A stretch of DNA of 64,000 nt, taken from assembly GCA_028877275.1 (NCBI GenBank), contig JAPPFP010000026.1, positions 186,001 through 250,000 of the forward strand, written 5' to 3'. The DNA comes from Acidobacteriota bacterium (GTDB lineage: Bacteria; Acidobacteriota; Thermoanaerobaculia; Multivoradales; Multivoraceae). Positions 43,583 through 50,517 of this stretch are shown in pieces. The notes beneath the pieces are model-generated. The model was not told the DNA's origin. It did not search any database and saw only the letters and a program-made list of their open reading frames with translations. Numbering within the stretch: position 1 is the first letter of the stretch; each line of letters opens with the position of its first letter. The position numbers were made by a program, and so were the translations under genes.

Positions 43583-44860
43583 GTGACCCGCGTCGGCCTG
43601 GTGTGCAGCGAACCGCTCGGAGAGCGCGCGGCGGGCATCGGCATCCGCTACCTGGAAATGGCGCGCCGATTGCCGGGGTTCGGATTCGAGATCGCTCTGG
43701 TTTCGCCCTGGCGTTCCGGCGAGCCGCCCGACGTGCCGGCCGGTTCCGTCGAGGCGCGCCGGTTCGACTCCGCGCCGTTGCCGGAGCTGTTGAGGGACTG
43801 CGACGCCGCCGTCGCGCAGGGACAGTTGGCAAACGACGTGCTGCACCAGGTGCCCGATCTGCCGACCGTGATCGATCTCTACGACCCCTTCCTCGTCGAG
43901 AACCTGACTCATCTGTCGACCCTGGGGCTCGATCCCTACCGCAACGACCACCGGAGCTGGATCCACCAGCTTTCCCGCGGCGACTTCTTCCTCTGTTCCT
44001 CCCCCGAGCAGCGGGCGTACTACTTGGGCTTCCTCACCGCTCTCGGACGGGTGAATCCGCATCGCTACCGGGACGACCCTTGCCTCTCCGGGCTGATCGC
44101 CGAGGCGCCGCTGGGCGTGCCTGATCCGCTGCCCGAACACCGGCCGCTGCTGCCGCCACGCGCGGGAGGCGAGCGGCGCGTGCTGTTCGGCGGGCTGTAC
44201 GACTGGTACGACCCGGAGCCTCTGCTCGCGGCGTTCGCCGCTCTTCCGGACCCGGACGCGAGACTTCTGTTCGTGCGGCAGCCTCCCGGCGCTCAGGCGC
44301 CTCAGCGCCTGCTGGCGGAGGTGGAGGCGCGCAGCCGGAGGGAAGATCCGCCGCGCATCGGCTTCCTCGACTGGGTGCCCTTCGAGCGCCGCTACGATCT
44401 GCTGAGGGACGTGGACGCGCTCGCCGCCTGCCATCGGCCGGGGCTCGAGACCGACCTGTCCCTGCGCACGCGGTTCCTCGATGCGCTCGCGGCCGGCTGC
44501 CCGGTGCTCACCACGGAGGGCGGGACCGTACCGCGGCTGTTGCGGGAGTGGGACGCGGGACTCGTTGTTCCCTGTGGTGACGTCGAGGCGCTCCGGGCCG
44601 GCCTCGCCGAGCTGGTCGGCGGCGGCGCGAAGGTCGAAGAGCGGGCTCGCCGGGGCCGGGAGCGGGTTCTGCTCGACTACTCCTGGGAGCGCACGCTGGT
44701 CCCGCTGGTGGCCTTTCTTTCATCGCCGCGGGTCGATCCGACCAAGGCCGGGTTCGCCTTCCGGCCGGAGACGGCTGCCCCTGCCGACGAACCGGGCTTC
44801 CGGCTGCGGCGCTGGGTGCGGACCCGGTTGGCGGGCTCTCTCCCGTCGGGCCGGTCATGA
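43583..44860 (+). CDS. Glycosyltransferase, GT-B/GT4-like
   Basis: A 425-residue protein with the two-domain layout of family 4 glycosyltransferases. The N-terminal domain begins TRVGLVCSEPLGERAAGIGIRY. The C-terminal donor domain shows RVLFGGLYDWYDPEPLLAAF, IGFLDWVPFERRYDLL and LDALAAGCPVLTTEGGTVPRLL, where an E-x7-E-like nucleotide-sugar site is expected. GTG 43583 has GGGAGG six bases upstream. It lies in the glycan cluster and overlaps the next gene by four bases. Donor and acceptor are unknown. Confidence 0.82.
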   Translation: MTRVGLVCSEPLGERAAGIGIRYLEMARRLPGFGFEIALVSPWRSGEPPDVPAGSVEARRFDSAPLPELLRDCDAAVAQGQLANDVLHQVPDLPTVIDLYDPFLVENLTHLSTLGLDPYRNDHRSWIHQLSRGDFFLCSSPEQRAYYLGFLTALGRVNPHRYRDDPCLSGLIAEAPLGVPDPLPEHRPLLPPRAGGERRVLFGGLYDWYDPEPLLAAFAALPDPDARLLFVRQPPGAQAPQRLLAEVEARSRREDPPRIGFLDWVPFERRYDLLRDVDALAACHRPGLETDLSLRTRFLDALAAGCPVLTTEGGTVPRLLREWDAGLVVPCGDVEALRAGLAELVGGGAKVEERARRGRERVLLDYSWERTLVPLVAFLSSPRVDPTKAGFAFRPETAAPADEPGFRLRRWVRTRLAGSLPSGRS

Positions 44861-46164
44861 GTCACCAGGTCGACAGCGTCGACATCCTGGTGGTGAGCTG
44901 GAATGGCCGCCGGCACCTGGAGACGTTGCTGCCGGCGCTCGAAGCGCAACGCGATCCCGGCGCCGCTACGAGGATCAGGCTGTTCGACAACGGGTCGACG
45001 GACGGAACGGCGGCCTGGCTGCGTTCCGAACACCCCGGGGTCGATCTCGTCGAGCACGCGACCAACCTCGGCTTCTCGGCCGCGAACAACCGTCTCGCGG
45101 AAAGCAGTTCGGCCGACGCGCTGGTGCTGGTCAACAACGACACCCGGCCGCGGCCGGACTGGCTCGCCGAACTCGTCGCGGCGTTGCGGGCGGCGCCTCC
45201 GGACGTGGCCGCACTGTCCGGCTGCATCGTCGACTGGGAGGGGGAGCGCCTGGACTTCGGACGGGGCGTCATGGCCTTCGACGGCCACGCCTTCCAGCTC
45301 GACTACGGCCGCCTCCTGGAGGCCGTGGAGACTCCGGCGGAAGGCGCCGAACTGCTCTTTCCGTGCGGCGGCAACATGATCGCGCGCCGTGACGCCTTTC
45401 TTTCGGCCGGCGGCTTCGACGAGAGCTACTTCGCCTACCTCGAGGACGTCGATCTCGGGTGGCGGTTCTGGTCGGGCGGCGAACGCGTGCTGTCAGCGCC
45501 GCGGGCCGTCGTCCACCATCGCTCGAAGGCGACCAGCAACCTGCTGGGCAACGCCAACCGGGGCCTGCTGTTCGAGCGCAACGCCTACTTCACCGCCTTC
45601 AAGAACTACGACGCCGAGCTCTGGCCGCAATTGATGCCGGCGGTGCAGTTGACGCTGCTCGCCCGCACACAGCACCTGCTCGCCCGCTGCAACCCCAACG
45701 GCGACGTCCTGGCGCTTGATCCCTTCCGCATGGACGCGGATGGGAGCGAGGGGACTTCCGGAGACCGTGGCGTGGCGCCGCGGACGGGCCCGGCGCCGCG
45801 GGGACTTTGGCAGCGGGCGCGCGACGTCGTTGCCTTGCGGACCCGGTTGAGAAGGGTTGCCCGCCGGTTGGGCGGCCTGCCCGCCGGAGCGCCGGCCGTC
45901 GTCGACGACCAGGCCGTGGCTCAGTTGCGGGCGCTGTCCGCCATCGTCCGCGGTCTGGACGGCGCCTCGGAGCGGCGCCGCCTGGTGCAGGCGCGGCGGC
46001 GTCGGCCCGACCGAGAGATCCTGGAGCGCTTCCCGCTGTACGTCGTGCCGACCTATCCCGGCGACGAGCAACTGTTCGCAAGCGAAGGCTTCCTGTCCCT
46101 GTGGCCGGAGGACCTGGCTCCCGTTCGTCTGCGCCTCGACGACGTGATGGAGGTGGAGCGGTGA
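44857..46164 (+). CDS. GT2 family glycosyltransferase
   Basis: A 435-residue GT-A enzyme. Motifs are DILVVSWNGRRHLETLL, LFDNGSTDGTAAWL, HATNLGFSAANNRL and the metal-binding VLVNNDTRPRPDWL, plus FDESYFAYLEDVDLGWRF, which is typical of rhamnosyl- and related transferases (catalytic ED near DVDLGWR). The C-terminal about 130 residues are Arg/Ala rich and lack a known domain. It should add a sugar to a surface polysaccharide. ATG 44857 overlaps the previous stop (ATGA), and the gene overlaps the next by four bases. Confidence 0.9.
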   Translation: MSHQVDSVDILVVSWNGRRHLETLLPALEAQRDPGAATRIRLFDNGSTDGTAAWLRSEHPGVDLVEHATNLGFSAANNRLAESSSADALVLVNNDTRPRPDWLAELVAALRAAPPDVAALSGCIVDWEGERLDFGRGVMAFDGHAFQLDYGRLLEAVETPAEGAELLFPCGGNMIARRDAFLSAGGFDESYFAYLEDVDLGWRFWSGGERVLSAPRAVVHHRSKATSNLLGNANRGLLFERNAYFTAFKNYDAELWPQLMPAVQLTLLARTQHLLARCNPNGDVLALDPFRMDADGSEGTSGDRGVAPRTGPAPRGLWQRARDVVALRTRLRRVARRLGGLPAGAPAVVDDQAVAQLRALSAIVRGLDGASERRRLVQARRRRPDREILERFPLYVVPTYPGDEQLFASEGFLSLWPEDLAPVRLRLDDVMEVER

Positions 46165-47141
46165 CCGGGTCGCCGGACTGGAGCATCGTCATCCCGACCT
46201 TCGACCGTCTGGCGGCGCTGAAGGAAGTGCTGGAGGCCGCCCGCGGCCAGGAGGGGCCCTCGTTCGAGGTCATCGTGGTCAACGATGGCAGCACGGACGG
46301 CACCGCGCCGTGGCTCGACGAACGCGCGTCCGGCGGAAACGGCGGTGAGCCGGAGTTGCGGGTCCTTCACCAGGAGAACCGGGGACCCGCGGTGGCTCGG
46401 AACCGCGGCGTGGCGGCCGCTCGCGGCCGCTGGGTGGCCTTCCTCGGGGACGACACTGTCCCCGCTCCGGGATGGCTGGCCGCGCACCATCGCGCCCAGG
46501 AGGAGCCGCTGGCGCGGGCGATTCGCGCGGAGGGCGGTTGTGTCGGCGTCATCGGCCGCACCGACTGGCACCAGCGCATGCGGCGCACGCCGTTTCTCGA
46601 CTACATCAACGAGAACGGACTGCAGTTCGGATTCGCCCTGATCGAGGACGGGGACGACGTGCCGTTCAGCTTCTTCTACACGTCGAACCTCTCGATCGAC
46701 CGCGAGGCGATGGCGGCGGAGCCCTTCGACCCCGCGTTCCCGTTCGCGGCCTGGGAGGACGTCGAGGCCGGATACCGCCTGGCAGGGCGCGGCCTGCGCC
46801 TTCTGTACCGGCCAGAGGCCCGCGTTGCGCATGACCACCCGACCTGTCTCCAGCGGTTCGCGAAGCGGCAGTACCGCGCGGGGTACTCCGCGGTCGTCTT
46901 CTTCCGGCGACACGAGCAACTCGGCCCCTTTCTGGGGTTTCACGACGGCGAGCCGCCTCCGGTAGGCGGCGTTCGCGACCGGACCGTGCAGTGGCTACAG
47001 GAGCGGTTGGCGCGGACGTTGCAAGGACTTCCGGTCAGACTGCCCCGGGTCTGGGAGAGAACGATGCGATATCACTACCTGGAAGGTTTGAGGAACGGCT
47101 GGTCCGATGGTGTCGGCCTGGATCGGGGAGGTGCATCGTGA
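46161..47141 (+). CDS. GT2 family glycosyltransferase
   Basis: A 326-residue GT-A enzyme. It has SIVIPTFDRLAALKEVLEA, VIVVNDGSTDGTAPWL, NRGPAVARNRGVAAARG and a metal motif GDDTVPAPGWL, with WEDVEAGYRLAGRGLRL as the acceptor-side acidic motif. The enzyme is the third of three separate glycosyltransferase genes that follow the fusion gene, with start and stop codons overlapping. GTG 46161 sits in a GTGA overlap. The sugar specificity is not readable. Confidence 0.9.
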   Translation: MTGSPDWSIVIPTFDRLAALKEVLEAARGQEGPSFEVIVVNDGSTDGTAPWLDERASGGNGGEPELRVLHQENRGPAVARNRGVAAARGRWVAFLGDDTVPAPGWLAAHHRAQEEPLARAIRAEGGCVGVIGRTDWHQRMRRTPFLDYINENGLQFGFALIEDGDDVPFSFFYTSNLSIDREAMAAEPFDPAFPFAAWEDVEAGYRLAGRGLRLLYRPEARVAHDHPTCLQRFAKRQYRAGYSAVVFFRRHEQLGPFLGFHDGEPPPVGGVRDRTVQWLQERLARTLQGLPVRLPRVWERTMRYHYLEGLRNGWSDGVGLDRGGAS

Positions 47142-48073
47142 GTTCAAAGGAACGTGGGGTGAAGGTCGGGATGCGCATGGCGCTGCCGCTGGCCGGCCTG
47201 CTGAGCCTCGGCCTGGCGGGCGGCGCGGACGCGGCCGTCGGCGGGCCGGGCGGAACGGCTCCGGTCGTTCGAGCCGTCGCGGTGCAGGCGCCGGTCGCGG
47301 TCGCGGCCGGCGATCGGGATCGCCGCGGGGACGGCGAGCGCAGGGGCCGCCGCTCCCGGACGTACCTGGTGCGGCCCTACTACGGCTCCTTCGGCTGGTA
47401 CGGCGGCTTCGGTTCCTTCTGGCCCTATGCCTACTCGCCGCACTACTACGGTTACGGACCCTACGGCTGGGGTCCCGGCCCCGTCGGCTATGTGGGGGAC
47501 GCGGGTGCACTCGACATCAACACCCGGCCCAAGAAGGCCTCCGTCTACATCGACGGCGAGCTGGTCGGGCGGGTCGACGGCTTCGACGGCTTCCCGCGCT
47601 ACCTCTGGTTGCGCGACGGCAGCTACCGGATCGCGATCTTCATGGAGGGCTACGAAACCCTGGAGCGCCAGATCCGCGTGCAGCCGGGCGTGGTCATCCG
47701 GATCGACGAGGATCTCGTCCCGGGGACCGCGGAACGGCCGCGGCCCGCGCCGCCCAAGCCGGCCGCCGCGCCTCCGGCCCCGGAAGGCGAGTCGTGGAGG
47801 GTCGAGAACCGCGGCCGTCCGATCGAGCAGGACCAGCGGGGGGAGCCGGCCCGGCTGCAGGTCGAGGTCGAGCCGGCCGATGCCGTCGTCTACCTGGACG
47901 GGCGTTTGCTGGGGAGCGGCGCGGAACTGGCGAGCCTCCACTCGGCCCTGATCGTGGATCCGGGCACCCACCGGCTCGAGGTGATTCGTCCCGGCTACGC
48001 AGCCGAGGTGCGCGCGTTCGAAGCGGACCAGGGAGAGGACGTTTCCCTGCGCATCGTGCTCCAGGAGGAGTGA
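47138..48073 (+). CDS. Exported PEGA-domain protein with an aromatic/Gly-rich linker
   Basis: A 311-residue protein with a signal peptide (ALPLAGLLSLGLAGGADA). An Arg-rich stretch and then a Tyr/Gly/Trp/Pro-rich low-complexity segment (about residues 85-125) follow. Two PEGA-type beta repeats come next: INTRPKKASVYIDGELVGRV with GSYRIAIFMEGYET, and VEVEPADAVVYLDGRLLGSG with GTHRLEVIRPGYAAE. A Pro/Ala linker lies between them. PEGA domains are found in surface-layer and cell-envelope proteins. GTG 47138 has GGGGAGG upstream and overlaps the preceding stop; GTG 47159 is an alternative. The function is unknown, but coupling to the glycan genes suggests an envelope role. Confidence 0.78.
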   Translation: MSSKERGVKVGMRMALPLAGLLSLGLAGGADAAVGGPGGTAPVVRAVAVQAPVAVAAGDRDRRGDGERRGRRSRTYLVRPYYGSFGWYGGFGSFWPYAYSPHYYGYGPYGWGPGPVGYVGDAGALDINTRPKKASVYIDGELVGRVDGFDGFPRYLWLRDGSYRIAIFMEGYETLERQIRVQPGVVIRIDEDLVPGTAERPRPAPPKPAAAPPAPEGESWRVENRGRPIEQDQRGEPARLQVEVEPADAVVYLDGRLLGSGAELASLHSALIVDPGTHRLEVIRPGYAAEVRAFEADQGEDVSLRIVLQEE

Positions 48074-48133
48074 GCTTCTTCCGGGAGAAGCGAACCGCCG
48101 CCTCACGTCGACATAGAAAAGTAGCCATGCTAC
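48074..48133 (+). promoter_or_regulatory. Two hairpins upstream of the alkyltransferase gene
   Basis: GCTTCT and AGAAGC (48074-48091) form a 6-bp stem right after the PEGA gene stop, perhaps a weak terminator though no T-run follows. A second perfect inverted repeat, GTAGC-CAT-GCTAC (48121-48133), lies one base before the ogt ATG. It could be an operator or block ribosome access. No Shine-Dalgarno is visible between it and the start. Confidence 0.35.
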
Positions 48134-48134
48134 C

Positions 48135-48713
48135 ATGATTTCCGTGGTGCATGAACTCGCGAGCCGTGCCGGGTCGCGCGCCGGTGCGCCCGCCTGGCCC
48201 GCGCCGCGCGCCGCCGAACCGCTGCGAGTGTTGGTCGCCTCGCCGCTCGGTTCTCTGGGCCTGGAGTTCATCGGTCGGCTGATCACCCGGCTGGTCATCG
48301 CGCCGAAGGGGGCCGAGAAGGCGCTGTTCACCTCTCTGGGGTCGGTGGAGACGACCGACTTCGTCGACGAGGCGTTGGGCCGTCTGTCGGAGTACTTCGC
48401 GGGCGCGCGGCGAAACCTCGATCTGCCCTATGACCTCGATCGAACCGGGATCGATGCCCTGTCCCGGCGCATCTTCGAGGAGACGGCCCGGATTCCCTAC
48501 GGACATACGCGCACCTACCGCAACGTGGCCACCTCATCCGGCCAGGCCGGCGCCTACCGCCTGATCCGTTCCCGGTTGATGGCCAACCCGCTGCCGATCC
48601 TCGTTCCGTGCCACCGGGTCGTGCCACGCCGGAGCGGTCCCGGTTCCTACATCGGCGGCGAGAAGCGCAAGGCGCAACTGCTCGCCCTCGAACGCAAGCA
48701 CGCCGAGGACTAG
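48135..48713 (+). CDS. ogt: Methylated-DNA--[protein]-cysteine S-methyltransferase
   Basis: A 192-residue suicide DNA-repair protein that takes O6-alkyl groups from guanine. The acceptor cysteine is Cys159 in LVPCHRVVP, and the helix-turn-helix region reads IPYGHTRTYRNVATSSGQAGAYR, with the last part matching the DNA-binding/Arg-finger segment. The N-terminal half is longer and less conserved, as in Ogt. ATG 48135 is used; GTG 48147 and ATG 48150 are alternatives. The gene is convergent with the NAD epimerase, overlapping by four bases at the stops. Confidence 0.93.
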   Translation: MISVVHELASRAGSRAGAPAWPAPRAAEPLRVLVASPLGSLGLEFIGRLITRLVIAPKGAEKALFTSLGSVETTDFVDEALGRLSEYFAGARRNLDLPYDLDRTGIDALSRRIFEETARIPYGHTRTYRNVATSSGQAGAYRLIRSRLMANPLPILVPCHRVVPRRSGPGSYIGGEKRKAQLLALERKHAED

Positions 48714-49645
48714 GCGAGCCGCCGCCGGGCGTCCTCCCAGATCGCCTCCAGAGCCTGGTCGAAACTGCGCTTCGGGCGCCAGCCCAGGGCACGCAGGCGG
48801 CGGGCGTCGCCGCACATGACAGGAACGTCCGCGGGTCTCATGCGGTCGGGGTCCTGCCGGATCTCGACCTTCAGCCCGCTGATCCCGATGAGTTGCCTGA
48901 GCGCCGTCTCGAGTTCGATCGTCTCTCCCCGGGCGACGTTGTAGACGCTGCCCGGTTCACCGCACTCGAGCAGGAGCGCGTAGGCGTCGGCGCCGTCGTC
49001 GACGTGGACGAAGTCCCGCCGCGGGGTGAGGTTGCCGACGTGCAGCACGGGTTCCTCGCGACCCGCTTCGATCGCCGCGAGTTGGGTTGCGAACGAGGGG
49101 AGCGCGAAGTTGGCGCCCTGTCCGGGCCCGATCAGGTTGAAGGAACGGACCGCGATGGCGCCCAGGGGAAGGCTCAGCCGTTCGACGGCGGCCTTGGTCA
49201 GGGCGTACGGCGATCCCGGTTCGAGGCCGCGGTCCTCGGGCACCGGCAGTTCCGCTGGCGGTACCGGACCGTAGACCTCGGCGCTCGAGGCGACGACCAG
49301 CCGGCACGTTTCGGACTGTGCGCGCGCCGCGGTGACGACGTGCTCGGTGCCCTCGACGTTGACCCGGTAGTGGTCGTTGATTCGCCGCCAGGAGTCCGCG
49401 ACGTCGGACAGGCCGGCCAGGTGGACGACCGCGTCCGGCGCCGTATCCCGAAACACCCGATCGACCGCGTCGCGATCTCGGATGTCAAGGGCGATGTGCT
49501 CGATGGAGGCTCCAGCGTCGGCGTCGTAGCCGGTGACCATGCCCGGCGCATGGCAGGCGATGACGTCGGCTCCCCGTGCGACGAGTCGCGGCACCAGACG
49601 GCCGCCGACGAACCCCTCGGCGCCGGTGACGAGGACGCGCGTCAC
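48710..49645 (-). CDS. NAD-dependent epimerase/dehydratase (GDP-sugar type)
   Basis: A 311-residue extended SDR that acts on a nucleotide sugar. The cofactor motif is VLVTGAEGFVGGRLV, SSAEVYGPV contains the catalytic Ser region, and YALTKAAVE is the YxxxK pair. RRDFVHVDDGADAYALLL and VYNVARGE are typical of GDP-mannose 4,6-dehydratase/GDP-4-keto-6-deoxymannose reductase and UDP-glucose epimerase relatives. GTG 49645 overlaps the rmlD stop by four bases, so it follows rmlD in one operon. It probably makes a deoxysugar precursor for LPS or capsule. Confidence 0.9.
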   Translation of the reverse strand: MTRVLVTGAEGFVGGRLVPRLVARGADVIACHAPGMVTGYDADAGASIEHIALDIRDRDAVDRVFRDTAPDAVVHLAGLSDVADSWRRINDHYRVNVEGTEHVVTAARAQSETCRLVVASSAEVYGPVPPAELPVPEDRGLEPGSPYALTKAAVERLSLPLGAIAVRSFNLIGPGQGANFALPSFATQLAAIEAGREEPVLHVGNLTPRRDFVHVDDGADAYALLLECGEPGSVYNVARGETIELETALRQLIGISGLKVEIRQDPDRMRPADVPVMCGDARRLRALGWRPKRSFDQALEAIWEDARRRLA

Positions 49646-50517
49646 GCTTCCGCCTTGCCCTGGCCCAGCCGCTCGAAGTAGTCGTCCAGGCCTGAGGCCC
49701 ACTCCTCGACCCGGCGGTTGGTGAGGGACTCGAAGCGTCCCGTGTCGAGCACCGAGTAGGCCGGCCGGACCGCGGGGCGTGGCAGGTCGGCGGTCGCGAT
49801 CGGCTCGACCTCGGCGTTCAGGCCGAGGGCGGCAACGATGGCCACGGCGAAACCGTGCCAGGAAGTGGCCGGTGCGTTGCAGTAGTGGACGATGCCCGCG
49901 GCACCGGTCGCGTGGAGGTCGACGAGCGCCCGGGCGAGGTAGGGGGCGTAGGTCGGGCAACCGACCTGGTCGGAGACGACGCGTAGCGGCTCCCCGCGGC
50001 CGAGGCGGGCGGCGATCGCGGAGACGAAGTTACTCCCCTCCGGCCCGAACACCCAGCTCGTGCGGACCACGAGTCCGCCGGCATCGGCCACGGCCTGCTC
50101 GGCGCCGAGCTTCGAGCTTCCGTAGGCGGTGGCTGGCGCCGTTGCGTCTTCTTCGCGGTAGGGCTGCCGGCTGCGGCCGTCAAAGACATAGTCGGTCGAG
50201 ACGTGGATCAGGCGGCAGTCGTCGGGCAGGGCGGCCGCCAGTCGCGCCGGCGCCCTGCCGTTGATCTCCAGGGCGGTTTCCGGTTCGCTCTCGCAGCCGT
50301 CGACGTCGGTGTAGGCGGCGCAGTTGTAGACGGCGGCGGCGCCGAACTGCGCGGTCAGCGCCGCGATCGCGTCGGTGTCGGTGACGTCCGCGCGCTGGCG
50401 GTCAGCGGCGAGCACGTCGACGCCGCGCCGGTGGAGTTCGTCGCCGACCGCGCGTCCGAGTTGACCCGCCGCGCCGAGCACCACCGCCCGTTTGCCGGCA
50501 CCGGGGGCGGCGGTCAC
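49642..50517 (-). CDS. rmlD: dTDP-4-dehydrorhamnose reductase RmlD
   Basis: A 291-residue extended SDR. The cofactor loop is VLGAAGQLGRAVGDEL, followed by AAAVYNCAAYTDVDGCES, HVSTDYVFDG and YGSSKLGAEQAV (Tyr and Lys of the active site). SWVFGPEGSNFVSAI and YAPYLARAL are also RmlD-like. It makes the last step of dTDP-L-rhamnose synthesis. GTG 50517 overlaps the lptD stop by four bases. rmlA, rmlB and rmlC are not in the window. Confidence 0.92.
   Translation of the reverse strand: MTAAPGAGKRAVVLGAAGQLGRAVGDELHRRGVDVLAADRQRADVTDTDAIAALTAQFGAAAVYNCAAYTDVDGCESEPETALEINGRAPARLAAALPDDCRLIHVSTDYVFDGRSRQPYREEDATAPATAYGSSKLGAEQAVADAGGLVVRTSWVFGPEGSNFVSAIAARLGRGEPLRVVSDQVGCPTYAPYLARALVDLHATGAAGIVHYCNAPATSWHGFAVAIVAALGLNAEVEPIATADLPRPAVRPAYSVLDTGRFESLTNRRVEEWASGLDDYFERLGQGKAEA

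Noticed and set aside
48074..48091. Hairpin after the PEGA gene as an intrinsic terminator
   Set aside because: The stem is only six pairs and no T-run follows. It is kept only as part of a low-confidence regulatory entry.
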